Of a stretch of DNA of 64,000 nt, positions 8,512-16,651 are shown in pieces (within the stretch, counting starts at the first letter, position 1; every line of letters starts with the position of its first letter). This DNA is from Cystobacter fuscus (GTDB lineage: Bacteria; Myxococcota; Myxococcia; Myxococcales; Myxococcaceae). The notes beneath the pieces are model-generated. The model searched no databases and was not told where the DNA came from. It saw nothing but the letters and a program-made list of their open reading frames with translations. The stretch lies in NCBI RefSeq assembly GCF_002305875.1, contig NZ_CP022098.1, positions 434,001 to 498,000 on the forward strand, written 5' to 3'. A program made the translations under genes and the position numbers.

Positions 8512-8983
8512 TCACAGCTTGCGCGTGGGTGTGGACCGCTTACTTCGAGGCGTCCGGATCCGCTCGAATTCAACCGCGGCCTTCTTTAGAGAGGGCATCA
8601 CATGGGAGGGCAGCGGCCGCCTTTTCTCGAGGAGTTGAGCGAACCGTTCGGCCGCAGGCTTGTACTCCGGACGCCTGCGCCCATGCTCGCGCTTGTAGTC
8701 CGTCTCTTCGTCCGCCTTCCCATGAGTCAGGAAATGAATCCAGGTTTCGAGCTGGCGCTTCGGAACCCAGAGCGCAATCCTCTCTCCTTTCTTTCGTGGC
8801 TCCTGGTCCGCGTCGCGAAGGCGCTTGTCGAGCGCCTGCTCCCTTCCTCCCTCCGGCTCCGTATCCGCGTCAACGAGCACGAGCAGGGCGCGCGCATCCA
8901 CATCTCACCAGGCACCCGCGGGAAAAGTTGTAGTCCTTCAACCCCTCGCAAAGCACCACCACCTGTACGCGCCGGATGCTCAT
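8512..8983 (-). pseudogene. Frameshifted TOPRIM/DUF4276-like partner of an AAA ATPase
   Basis: Translation from the ATG at 8983 begins MSIRRVQVVVLCEGLKDYNF, a typical N terminus of TOPRIM-like or DUF4276-type proteins that accompany OLD-family ATPases. The frame then derails near 8905. A second frame, open from 8901 to the stop at 8512, continues the expected fold: ARALLVLVDADTEP, then KRQLETWIHFL and DEETDYK. A single-base indel between 8890 and 8930 would restore one protein of about 155 residues. The gene overlaps the preceding ATPase remnant by ATGA. I call it a disrupted gene; sequencing error is the alternative. Confidence 0.6.
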
Positions 8984-9578
8984 TCGAGCCAACCTCGCGC
9001 GAGAAGCTCAGGAACGGGAAGCCCAGCGCCATCACCCGGCACGCCTTGAACTTGAACGGAGGCACTTGACGGAAGACCCAGATACGGGAAATCCGGTCCG
9101 TCAACCAGTCCAGGCGCTTCGAACGAACTTGAAGTGGCAGGTTCGAAAGCGGCGAGAGCTTGGTTCCCGCCGGAAAACGGTGTGCCGGGGATTTGTCATG
9201 TGCATGGAGCGAGACCTCTTCCCGAGAGAAGGAGTAGAGCGGTTGCTGCTCGTACAGAATCTCCTCGCGTTCGAGCTGACCGCTTTGCGCGCCCTTCCCA
9301 TGGCGGATGACGAGGCGATACGTGTAGTCCCCATCAGGTCCACGGAAACCGAGCTCGAATCGTTGCCTGCTCTGGCGCCCCCAGCGCATCCGTGTTGCGT
9401 CGGGAAAAAGTTCCGAGGCGCTTCCCCCGGTGATGACGAGTTGGCGGATGTTCCAGAGTGCATCGAATACAGTGCTCTTCCCTGCTCCGTTCGGGCCAAC
9501 AAGCAGGGCAAGCGAGCCCGGCTCGATGACGGCCTGCTCGAAGCAGCGGTAGTTTTCCATGAGAAGGCGTGTGAGCAT
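8980..9578 (-). pseudogene. Internally deleted AAA (OLD/SMC-like) ATPase
   Basis: The ATG at 9578 opens MLTRLLMENYRCFEQ, then a perfect P-loop GPNGAGKST and a good SMC/RecF-like N-terminal lobe down to RISRIWVFRQVPP near 9065. The signature motif, Walker B and H-loop region, normally another 200 or more residues, is missing. The sequence passes within a few dozen bases into what looks like the original C terminus (ARGWLE, stop at 8980) in a different frame. That stop overlaps the start of the TOPRIM-like gene. So the central part of the ATPase appears deleted and the reading frame lost. Such ATPase plus TOPRIM/DUF4276 pairs are usually anti-phage systems; this one should be dead. Confidence 0.65.
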
Positions 9579-9929
9579 TTGTAGCCTGGAGCTTCTCAGG
9601 ACACGTGCTCGCGCGGACACGCTCGTGGTCGCGCTGTGCTGGAGGGCCGTTATGTCTCCCTCTACCGGACACCCGGCACGACACCATGCCGACACCTGGT
9701 GCTCGGCGCGCTCGACATGGCGCTCCAGAGCCGCCAGCCGCTCGGGCCCTCCTCCTCCGGCCCCTTCTTTTCCCCGCTTGAGGGAGGTCCCTTCCTGGGA
9801 AGTCACCTTCCGGGTTGAACTTCCCGGGTAGTGCATTATCCTGTACGGGGCAGCCCCGACACGGACGAGGCCCATCACGGACTCCCCATCGGTCCTGGAG
9901 GACATCTGTCCCAATTCAGTGGAGACGTC
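9579..9929. other. Gene-free gap between ATPase remnant and helicase
   Basis: No convincing open frame is present on either strand. An imperfect inverted repeat, CCTGGGAAGT at 9794-9803 against ACTTCCCGGG at 9819-9828 (one mismatch), is the only visible structure. The promoters of the divergent ATPase remnant and helicase must lie here. GGAG at 9921-9924 is the helicase ribosome site. Confidence 0.5.
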
Positions 9930-11693
9930 ATGCACAGCTCGCGGGAGACAGGCCTTGCGCGCGCCGAGTTCGCGCCGCTCGAGCCGCAAGCATTGACTCC
10001 GCTCCTCACCCGGCCGAGGGACTCCGTGGCCGCCGTGGCCCACACCCTGCGGGCCCATGCGCTCGCGTCCGCCGAGCAGTTCGAGGAGCTGCTCGCCTTC
10101 TCCTCCCTCCACGGGGTGGAGCCCCATGTCTACCAACTCGAGACGGTCCGGCGAGTGCTGCGCCAACACCGGGGCCGGGTCCTGCTCGCCGACGAGGTAG
10201 GTCTGGGCAAGACGGTGGAGGCACTCATGGTGCTGCGCGAGTACCAGTTGCGCGGCATGGTGCGCCGGGTGCTGGTGCTGGTGCCGCCCCCGCTCGTCCT
10301 CCAATGGAAGGGCGAGCTGGCCGTCAAGGCCGGTCTCGAGGCACAGGCCACCTCGGACCTCTCCCCCGGTACGCCGCCCGAGTCCTTCTGGCGGAGCGAG
10401 GGGGTGCTCATCGCCTCGCTGGCCCTGGCCCGGAGCGCCCGGCACGCGCCGCTCGTCCAGGCACAGCCCTGGGACCTGGTCATCGTCGACGAGGCCCACC
10501 ACGTGAAGAACCGGCGCACGCTGGCCTGGAAGCTGGTGGACGGGCTCAAGAGCCGCTTCCTCCTGTTGCTCACGGCGACTCCGGTGGAGAACGACCTGGA
10601 GGAGATCTACAACCTCGTCACCCTGCTGCGGCCCGGGCAGCTCGCCACGCCCGCCGACTTCCGGCGCCAGTACGTGGACTCGAAGGAGCCCACCTCTCCA
10701 CGCAACCGGGAGAAGCTGCGGCGCCTGCTGTCCGAGGTGCTCATCCGCAACACCCGGGCCCGCTGCGGGCTGAAACTGCCGCCGCGCTACGTGACGACGG
10801 TGGCGGTGGAGCCGCTGGAGGGCGAGCGCGCCCTCTACACCGAGGTGCGGGGCTTCCTCCAGCGCCACGCGGGCGAGGCTCGGGCCCGTCTCTCCGCCTC
10901 GACGTTGCTGCTGGAGGCGGGTTCCAGCCCCGCCGCGGTCCGCGGCACCCTGCGCCGCCAGAGCGAGCGCCACCTCACCGGACAGGACGGGCGCTCGCCC
11001 ACTGTCGCTCGCGAACTCGAGCGGCTGGGGCGCCAGGCCGAGGCGGTGCGCGAGTCGGCCAAGGCCCGGGCCCTGGTGGACATCCTCCGCGCTCACCGCG
11101 AGCAGGTGCTCGTCTTCAGCCGCTACCGCGAGACACTCGGCTATGTGGAGCAGGTGCTGGAGGAGGCGGGAGTGCCCCGCGAGGTGGTGCATGGGGGGAT
11201 GAGCCAGACGCAGAAACACGAGGCCCTCACGCGCTTCCGCGCCGGTGCGCCCGTGCTGCTGGCCACTGACGTGGGCAGCGAGGGGCACAACCTCCAGTCC
11301 TGTCACGTGCTGGTGAACTTCGATCTGCCGTGGAACCCCATGGTGATTGAACAGCGCATCGGCCGGCTGCACCGCTTCGGACAGACGGAAGAGGTGCGCG
11401 TCTACAACCTCTGCGCGAAGGGGACGGCGGAGGACCGGGTGCTGGACGTGCTGGACCGGCGCATCCATCTCTTCGAGCTGGTGGTGGGAGAGATGGACAT
11501 GGTGCTGGGCAACCTCGCCGACGAGCGCGACCTGGAGGAGCGCATCCTCTCCATCTATGCCGAGTCCCGGGGGGAGGAGGAGGTGATGAGGGCCTTCGAT
11601 GACATCGCGGAGGAACTGGCGCGGGCGCGCGGGCAGTACGAGCGGACGCGGGCGCTCGACACGGCGCTCTTCGGAAAGGACTTCGAGGCATGA
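9930..11693 (+). CDS. SNF2/RapA-type DEAH-box helicase (ATPase)
   Basis: This 587-residue double-stranded DNA translocase-type ATPase has all the SNF2 motifs: motif I DEVGLGKT at 88-95, DEAH at 187-190, LTATP at 214-218, then SEGHNLQ, NFDLPWNP and the arginine-finger motif QRIGRLHRFGQ near residue 510. It is shorter than RapA and lacks the RNA-polymerase-binding extensions. It has no nuclease or methyltransferase domain, so it is not a full restriction enzyme alone. The start at 9930 has GGAG 5 bases ahead. The following gene starts at 11690, overlapping this stop by ATGA, so the two products are made together and probably act as a complex. It sits beside a dead ATPase/TOPRIM pair, which suggests a defence context. 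Confidence 0.92.
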   Translation: MHSSRETGLARAEFAPLEPQALTPLLTRPRDSVAAVAHTLRAHALASAEQFEELLAFSSLHGVEPHVYQLETVRRVLRQHRGRVLLADEVGLGKTVEALMVLREYQLRGMVRRVLVLVPPPLVLQWKGELAVKAGLEAQATSDLSPGTPPESFWRSEGVLIASLALARSARHAPLVQAQPWDLVIVDEAHHVKNRRTLAWKLVDGLKSRFLLLLTATPVENDLEEIYNLVTLLRPGQLATPADFRRQYVDSKEPTSPRNREKLRRLLSEVLIRNTRARCGLKLPPRYVTTVAVEPLEGERALYTEVRGFLQRHAGEARARLSASTLLLEAGSSPAAVRGTLRRQSERHLTGQDGRSPTVARELERLGRQAEAVRESAKARALVDILRAHREQVLVFSRYRETLGYVEQVLEEAGVPREVVHGGMSQTQKHEALTRFRAGAPVLLATDVGSEGHNLQSCHVLVNFDLPWNPMVIEQRIGRLHRFGQTEEVRVYNLCAKGTAEDRVLDVLDRRIHLFELVVGEMDMVLGNLADERDLEERILSIYAESRGEEEVMRAFDDIAEELARARGQYERTRALDTALFGKDFEA

Positions 11694-12757
11694 GGGTGCA
11701 GGAGGCACGGGGGGTGCCGGATCCCCTCTCATTCACGGCACGGTCGCTCGCGCGACGAGGGGCGCTGCTGGAGGCGGAGGAAGGGGGGGAGGTGCTGGCG
11801 CTGCTGCCGCCAGAACTCTCCCGGGAGATGGGCCTGGCCGAGGAGGTGCGGCTGTCGGCGGTGGGAGGCGGGGACGTGGTGGCGTGCGGTCTGGGGACGC
11901 CTCTGCTGGAGGCGGTGGTGGGGGCGGCGCGGCGAGAGGTGCCGGTCACGGCGGCGCGGATGAAGCGGGAGCCGTCGCCCAAGGCGGGGCACGCGCGCAG
12001 CCTGGCCGAGCGTTACGTCATCCGCAACGGCGTGGCCGAGGTGCTCGAGGTGGCGGGGGGTGAGGCGACGTATCTGGTGGCGTGGCTTGCGTACGTGGCC
12101 GAGGCGGACGAGCGGCACGAGGGGGTGGTGGCGTTGGGGGTGCACGCCCAGGCGGGGGCGGTGCCAGAGGAGGGATTTATCGCCGCGTGTGGCGTGGGCG
12201 CGGAAGGAGCGCTGGCGCCGTGGCCGGAGCCAGCGGTGGTACCCGGCGCGGAGCAGTGGCTGGCGCGCTACGCGCCAGAGGTGGAGGAGCGGGCGCTGCG
12301 AGGTGTGCGGGAGGCGACGGCCCGGAGGCACGCGAGGGATTACGAGCGCATGGCCGCGTATTACGCGGCCATGGTGGCGGAGGCGCGGGCGCCCCGGCGG
12401 AGGGTGGACGCCGCCGCGATGGAGGCCAAGGTGCAACACCTGTTGGCGGAGCGGGACTGCAAGCTGGGGGATCTGGCGGACCGCTTCACCTTGCGCGTGC
12501 ACACCCGGCTGGCGGCGGCGCTGTGGGTGGCCGCGCCGGTGGCTCGCGTGAGGATGCGCGTGCGGCGGCGTAAGGGCTCGCGCGAGCTGGAACTGCGGCT
12601 GCCCGCTGGAGCCCAGGTCTTCGACCGGCTGCCCTGCGAGGGCTGTCTGGGTACCACCGAGCGGCCCGCCCTTTGTGACGAGCGGCTCCACGTGCTGTGC
12701 GAGACGTGCGTTCCCCTGGCCTCCGGCCGCCCCCACTGTCCCGCCTGCGGCACGTGA
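11690..12757 (+). CDS. Helicase-coupled protein with C-terminal RING-like zinc site
   Basis: I do not recognise the first 300 residues of this 355-residue protein: a mixed N-terminal part, then helices (ARRHARDYERMAAYYAAMV) leading to a basic segment (RVRMRVRRRKGSRELELRLP). The last 40 residues place Cys316, Cys319, Cys329, His334, Cys337, Cys340, Cys350 and Cys353 as C-x2-C-x9-C-x4-H-x2-C-x2-C-x9-C-x2-C. That is a cross-brace arrangement very close to a C3HC4 RING; the Cys-to-His spacing is one residue longer than classic RINGs. A treble-clef or other DNA-binding zinc fold is the alternative. It overlaps the helicase by ATGA and is the end of the unit. A direct repeat begins 87 bases downstream. 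Confidence 0.82.
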   Translation: MRVQEARGVPDPLSFTARSLARRGALLEAEEGGEVLALLPPELSREMGLAEEVRLSAVGGGDVVACGLGTPLLEAVVGAARREVPVTAARMKREPSPKAGHARSLAERYVIRNGVAEVLEVAGGEATYLVAWLAYVAEADERHEGVVALGVHAQAGAVPEEGFIAACGVGAEGALAPWPEPAVVPGAEQWLARYAPEVEERALRGVREATARRHARDYERMAAYYAAMVAEARAPRRRVDAAAMEAKVQHLLAERDCKLGDLADRFTLRVHTRLAAALWVAAPVARVRMRVRRRKGSRELELRLPAGAQVFDRLPCEGCLGTTERPALCDERLHVLCETCVPLASGRPHCPACGT

Positions 12758-12843
12758 AGGCGCTGTGCTCTGGTCGCCGCGCCGTGGACCGCGACGTATC
12801 AGAAGAGTGTCTGAGCAGAGAGCCAGACAACTGGTCGGGGTGA

Positions 12844-12910
12844 GGTGACTCGCTTGGAAGGAACAGGGGGACGAGGACACCGCGTGCGGCGGGGCGGGTG
12901 AAGCCGAGGC
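12844..12910. repeat. Right copy of the ~70-bp direct repeat
   Basis: It is identical to 8426-8461 over 36 bases (12844-12879) and again over 16 bases at 12895-12910. It lies in the 235-base gap between the RING-like gene and the GH92 gene. The direct orientation of the two copies, with the helicase module between them, could reflect duplication at insertion or a recombination scar. Confidence 0.85.
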
Positions 12911-12992
12911 GAACCCGGTGGTCAGACCCGGAAGAGGGCGGTAAGAGGCCTCGGGCGGGGAGCCGTCACGCCCCATCCAGAGGGAGGCCTCC

Positions 12993-15401
12993 TTGTCGTC
13001 CCATCTCTTCATGCCCCTCCGCGGCGCCGGCCTGGTGCTGGGTGCCCTTCTCCTGGCCTTCGACGCCCAGGCCCAGGCTCCGACACCAGCCCAGGAGGTG
13101 AATCCCTTCATCGGCACGACGAACGGAGGCAACGTCTTTCCGGGACCTGTCGCGCCGTTCGGCATGGTGTCCTTCAGCCCCGACCAGAGTCCCCTGCCCG
13201 GCAGACGCGCGCCCATCGCCGCGCCCGGCGGGTACGAGTGGCGCTCCAATGGTATCCGGGGCTTCAGCCTCACCCACCTGTCGGGCAGTGGTTGCGCCGG
13301 AGCAGGGGGCGACATCCCCCTCATGCCCATCACCACCCCGGTGCGCATCTCTCCGTCCTCGCCAGACGCCTACTTCGCCTATTCCAGCCTGATGAGCCAT
13401 GCGAAGGAGAGCGCCTCGCCCGGCGCCTATCGCGTGGTGATGGAGAACGGTGTGACCGTCGAACTGGCGGCGACGCCGAGGACGGCGGTGGGCCGATTCT
13501 CCTTCCCGGCCGACAAGCCCGCGAACGTCCTGTTCCGCACCTCCGACTCGCAGACCGGCAGCACCGCCGCCGTCACCCGCATCGCGCCGGACAGACGAAC
13601 GGTCTCCGGCTCGGTGACCAGCGGCAACTTCTGCGGCTACCTCGCCACCGACCGGCGTGAGAGCTACTACACGCTTCATTTCGTGGCGGTGTTCGACCAG
13701 CCCTTCACGACGGGCGGCACGTGGCGCGATGGCGTGGTGATGCCCGGCTCGGCCTCGACGGAGGGAGGAACCACCTATGGTGAGCAGGGCTTCCCTCCGG
13801 CTGGCAAGGGCTCCGGCGGATGGATCTCCTTCGATCCGAAGACCTCTCCCGTCGTCAACGTGCGCATTGGCGTGTCCTATGTCGACGAGGCGGGCGCCCT
13901 GGCCAATCTGGAGGCCGAGAGCCCGGCCTCGGCGACGCTGGAGGGGACGCAAGGCGCCACGCGTGACGCCTGGAACCAACTGCTGGGGAAGATCCGCATC
14001 GAGGGCGGAAGCCGCGACGACCGCACGGTGTTCTACACGGCGCTCTACCATTCCCTGATTCATCCCAGCCTGCACAGCGACGTGGATGGCCGCTACCTCG
14101 GCATGGACGGGAGGATCCACGAGGTCTCGGGCGCCCAGAAGGCGCAATACGCCAACTTCTCCGGCTGGGACGTCTATCGCTCGCAGGTGCAGCTCGTCAC
14201 GCTGTTGGAGCCCAAGGTCGGCTCCGACCTCGCCCAGTCCCTGCTCAACCAGGCTCAGCAGAACGGCGGCGTCTGGGATCGCTGGACGCACGTCACGGGG
14301 GCGACGGGGGTGATGAACGGAGATCCCTCGCCGCCCACCGTGGCCGCCATCCACGCCTTCGGCGGACGCGACTTCGACTTGAAGGGCGCCTACGCCTCGC
14401 TCCTCAAGGCCGCGACGGTTCCGACGCCCAAGGACCTCGGCCGGGTCGGCTGTCCGGTCCTCTGCCAGGGCCAGCGGCCGGGGCTCGATCAATGGCTGTC
14501 GCTCCACTACATGCCCGTCGGCTCGCCCGGCTGGGGCAGCGCGTCCGACACGCTGGAGCTGGCGGCGGCCGATTTCGCCATGGCACAGCTGGCGCGCCTG
14601 GCTGGCGACAAGACGAACGTCCGGCGCTTCACCGAAAGGTCGGGATGGTGGCGCAACCTGTACAACCCCGCAGCCACGAGCGCGGGCGGCTACCTCCAGC
14701 CGCGCAAGGCCGATGGAAGCTGGCCCACCTTCGACCCGGCCTCCGATGACGAGTTCGTCGAGGGCTCGGGGGCTCAGTACCTGTGGATGGTCCCGTTCGA
14801 TCCCGCCGGTTTGTTCGAGCTGATGGGCGGACGCGACAAGGCGCGAGCCCGTCTGGACGGGTTCTTCCAGGACGGGAAGGGGGAGTGGGTGGTCACCAAG
14901 GCCGGCCCGCTGCACGCCGAATTGGACAACGAGCCGTCCATCGCGGCTCCCTGGCTCTATCTGTTCGCTGGCGAGCCATGGAAGACGCAGGCCGTCGTGC
15001 GCGCCGCCATGCGGAAGATCTGGATCCACGCACCCGAAGGCATCTCCGGAAACGACGACCTGGGGCAGATGTCGTCCTGGTACGTGTGGTCGGCCCTGGG
15101 GCTGTACCCGGTCTACCCGGGGCGCGCCGAGCTGGTCGTCGGCAGTCCGCTGTTCACGTCGGCGCGCATCACCCGCCAGGGCGCGACCCTCACCATCAAG
15201 GCAACCGGCGCCGCACCCGATGCGCCCTATGTGCGGAGCCTCAAGGTCAATGGAAAGCCCTCCCAGCGCGCATGGCTGCCGGCGGACTTCATTGCTCGCG
15301 ACGGCGTCCTGGAGTTCGAACTCTCATCAACGCCCGACCGCGGATGGGGCGCCGCTCCCGCGGATGCTCCGCCGTCCTTCGGCCCACGCTCCACCCGGTA
15401 G
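12993..15401 (+). CDS. GH92-family alpha-mannosidase, secreted
   Basis: This 802-residue calcium-dependent exo-alpha-mannosidase is of the GH92 type, acting outside the cytoplasm on mannose-containing glycans. It has a signal peptide (LVLGALLLAFDAQAQA). Family marks are VNPFIGTTNGGNVFPGPVAP near residue 35, GFSLTHLSGSGC, a DWxxVT-like SGWDVYRSQ block, LHYMPVGSPGWGSASDTLE, and GNDDLGQMSSWYVWSALG near residue 685 with the acidic residues of the active site. TTG at 12993 is the likely start because AGGGAGG ends 5 bases before it; the next ATG (13011) would place that ribosome site too far upstream. The cutC gene follows 4 bases after the stop, so the two are co-transcribed. Confidence 0.93.
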   Translation: MSSHLFMPLRGAGLVLGALLLAFDAQAQAPTPAQEVNPFIGTTNGGNVFPGPVAPFGMVSFSPDQSPLPGRRAPIAAPGGYEWRSNGIRGFSLTHLSGSGCAGAGGDIPLMPITTPVRISPSSPDAYFAYSSLMSHAKESASPGAYRVVMENGVTVELAATPRTAVGRFSFPADKPANVLFRTSDSQTGSTAAVTRIAPDRRTVSGSVTSGNFCGYLATDRRESYYTLHFVAVFDQPFTTGGTWRDGVVMPGSASTEGGTTYGEQGFPPAGKGSGGWISFDPKTSPVVNVRIGVSYVDEAGALANLEAESPASATLEGTQGATRDAWNQLLGKIRIEGGSRDDRTVFYTALYHSLIHPSLHSDVDGRYLGMDGRIHEVSGAQKAQYANFSGWDVYRSQVQLVTLLEPKVGSDLAQSLLNQAQQNGGVWDRWTHVTGATGVMNGDPSPPTVAAIHAFGGRDFDLKGAYASLLKAATVPTPKDLGRVGCPVLCQGQRPGLDQWLSLHYMPVGSPGWGSASDTLELAAADFAMAQLARLAGDKTNVRRFTERSGWWRNLYNPAATSAGGYLQPRKADGSWPTFDPASDDEFVEGSGAQYLWMVPFDPAGLFELMGGRDKARARLDGFFQDGKGEWVVTKAGPLHAELDNEPSIAAPWLYLFAGEPWKTQAVVRAAMRKIWIHAPEGISGNDDLGQMSSWYVWSALGLYPVYPGRAELVVGSPLFTSARITRQGATLTIKATGAAPDAPYVRSLKVNGKPSQRAWLPADFIARDGVLEFELSSTPDRGWGAAPADAPPSFGPRSTR

Positions 15402-15405
15402 CCCC

Positions 15406-16128
15406 ATGCCCAAGGCCATCCTCGAAGTCTGCTCGTTCAACATCCAGTCGTGCCTCATCTCGGAGAAGGCCGGTGCCTGGCGCGTCGAGCTTTGCGACAA
15501 CCCGACGGAAGGGGGAACCACTCCGAGCCACGGTGCCATCAAGCGGACCCGGGAGAAGCTCTCCATCAAGTTGTACCCCCTCGTGAGACCCCGGGCGGGC
15601 AACTACTATTACGATGAGGACGAGATCGCCATCATCGAGCAGGACATCCGCGTCTGCCGTGAGCTCGGTTGCGATGGAATCTCCATTGGCGCGCAGTTGC
15701 TCGATGGACGGCTCGACAAGGACTTGATGAAGCGGTTCGTCGAACTGGCGGGGCCGATGGGCGTCACCTGCAACCGCGCCTTCGATGCGACGCCGGACAT
15801 GTTCCAGGCCCTGGAGGATCTCATCGAAGTGGGTTGCGAGCGTGTGCTCACGTCGGGTCAGGCCAGTGGCGCGCCCGAAGCGGGAAGGGTCCTGGGGGAG
15901 TTGGTGAAGGCCGCGGGCGAGCGCATCATCATCATGCCGGGGGCGGGAATCCGCTCCTCCAACATTGGAAGGCTGATGGAGGAGTCCGGTGCACGGGAAT
16001 ACCACGGCTCTGTGCGCAGACCCACGGCCAACCCCATGACGCATGGCAACCCCAGGGTGTTGGACTTCGGGAACGTCTATCTGCCGGATGAACAGGAGTT
16101 GGCGAGCATCCTGGAGCAGATGAGGTAG
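15406..16128 (+). CDS. cutC: CutC family protein
   Basis: This is a 240-residue TIM-barrel protein of the CutC family. The N-terminal LEVCSFNIQSC, RVELCDNPTEGGTTPSHG, CNRAFDATPDMF and TSGQASGA blocks and the MPGAGIRSSNI loop are characteristic. The family was named for copper tolerance in E. coli, but that role is disputed. Its repeated placement beside glycan-degrading enzymes, as here directly after GH92, fits a sugar-related role better. This is inference from context. No metal-efflux or copper-chaperone gene is nearby. It starts 4 bases after the GH92 stop. Confidence 0.93.
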   Translation: MPKAILEVCSFNIQSCLISEKAGAWRVELCDNPTEGGTTPSHGAIKRTREKLSIKLYPLVRPRAGNYYYDEDEIAIIEQDIRVCRELGCDGISIGAQLLDGRLDKDLMKRFVELAGPMGVTCNRAFDATPDMFQALEDLIEVGCERVLTSGQASGAPEAGRVLGELVKAAGERIIIMPGAGIRSSNIGRLMEESGAREYHGSVRRPTANPMTHGNPRVLDFGNVYLPDEQELASILEQMR

Positions 16129-16280
16129 CTTTGCGGTAGGCACGACACTTGGCAGGTTGCTCTCCGGGCAAGGCGCTGGGGAGGCCCTTGGCAAATAGGC
16201 CCCAAGTACTTGGTCCGCTCCAGCGGAGTGCTGTATGTCCGTATCCTACAGCGCCCATGGGCAAGGCAGTCCACTGCTTC

Positions 16281-16327
16281 GCACCTTGCGTACGTCAACC
16301 CTTGATGTTACATCAAGTGCAAGGTGC
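16281..16327. promoter_or_regulatory. Nested palindromes upstream of the toxin-antitoxin genes
   Basis: An inner inverted repeat CTTGATG/CATCAAG (16301-16307 and 16311-16317, 3-base centre) is enclosed by an outer perfect 9-base inverted repeat GCACCTTGC/GCAAGGTGC (16281-16289 and 16319-16327). The inner palindrome ends 26 bases before the toxin GTG. It is a likely operator for the antitoxin helix-turn-helix, and the whole could also fold in RNA. Confidence 0.6.
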
Positions 16328-16343
16328 TGACAGGAGGGCGGGG

Positions 16344-16619
16344 GTGAATCGGCTGAACCGGAACGAAGCGATGAAGCTGGTTCAGCGCTGCTTGAAGGAA
16401 GGACAGGTGTCCTTCTCACGCCACGCTCTTGAGGAGTTGGACGCAGACGACATGACCACGCAGGACGCGATCAACGTCCTTCGTGGCGGTCGCATTGAGA
16501 CGGAGGCCGAGTGGGAGCGAGGTAGTTGGCGCTATCGCGTGTCCACTCCGCGATACGTCGTGGTGGTGGCGTTTCGACCCGAGCTGGACATGGTGGTCGT
16601 GACCGCTTGGCGGAGGTAG
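16344..16619 (+). CDS. DUF4258-type toxin of a type II toxin-antitoxin pair
   Basis: This 91-residue protein begins with GTG at 16344 after a strong AGGAGGG. The pattern FSRHALEELDADDMTTQDAINVLRGG, then WRYRVSTPRYVVVVAF and VVVTAW, is that of DUF4258 proteins, small RelE/MqsR-like folds thought to act as mRNA interferases. The next gene encodes an MqsA-like zinc/HTH antitoxin 32 bases downstream. The toxin-first order is the one seen in mqsRA. The predicted role is translation inhibition under stress when the antitoxin is degraded. It is probably repressed through the palindromes at 16281-16327. Confidence 0.85.
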   Translation: MNRLNRNEAMKLVQRCLKEGQVSFSRHALEELDADDMTTQDAINVLRGGRIETEAEWERGSWRYRVSTPRYVVVVAFRPELDMVVVTAWRR

Positions 16620-16651
16620 GTGCCCCCATCCATAGGAAAGGACGAAAGGCA

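Noticed and set aside
9794-9828. Inverted repeat upstream of the helicase
   Set aside because: One mismatch in ten and a G+C-rich setting; not strong enough to annotate as an operator or terminator.
8727-11732. Very long minus-strand frame (1001 codons) opposite the helicase
   Set aside because: It is the antisense shadow of the helicase and RING-like genes in GC-rich DNA; only its last part, the ATPase P-loop lobe, is real.
9930-12757. DISARM or type I/III restriction system
   Set aside because: No methyltransferase, DrmA/B/C or nuclease gene is present; only the SNF2 motor is shared.
12966-15029. 687-codon minus-strand frame opposite GH92
   Set aside because: GH92 motifs on the plus strand are complete; the antisense frame has no recognisable domain.
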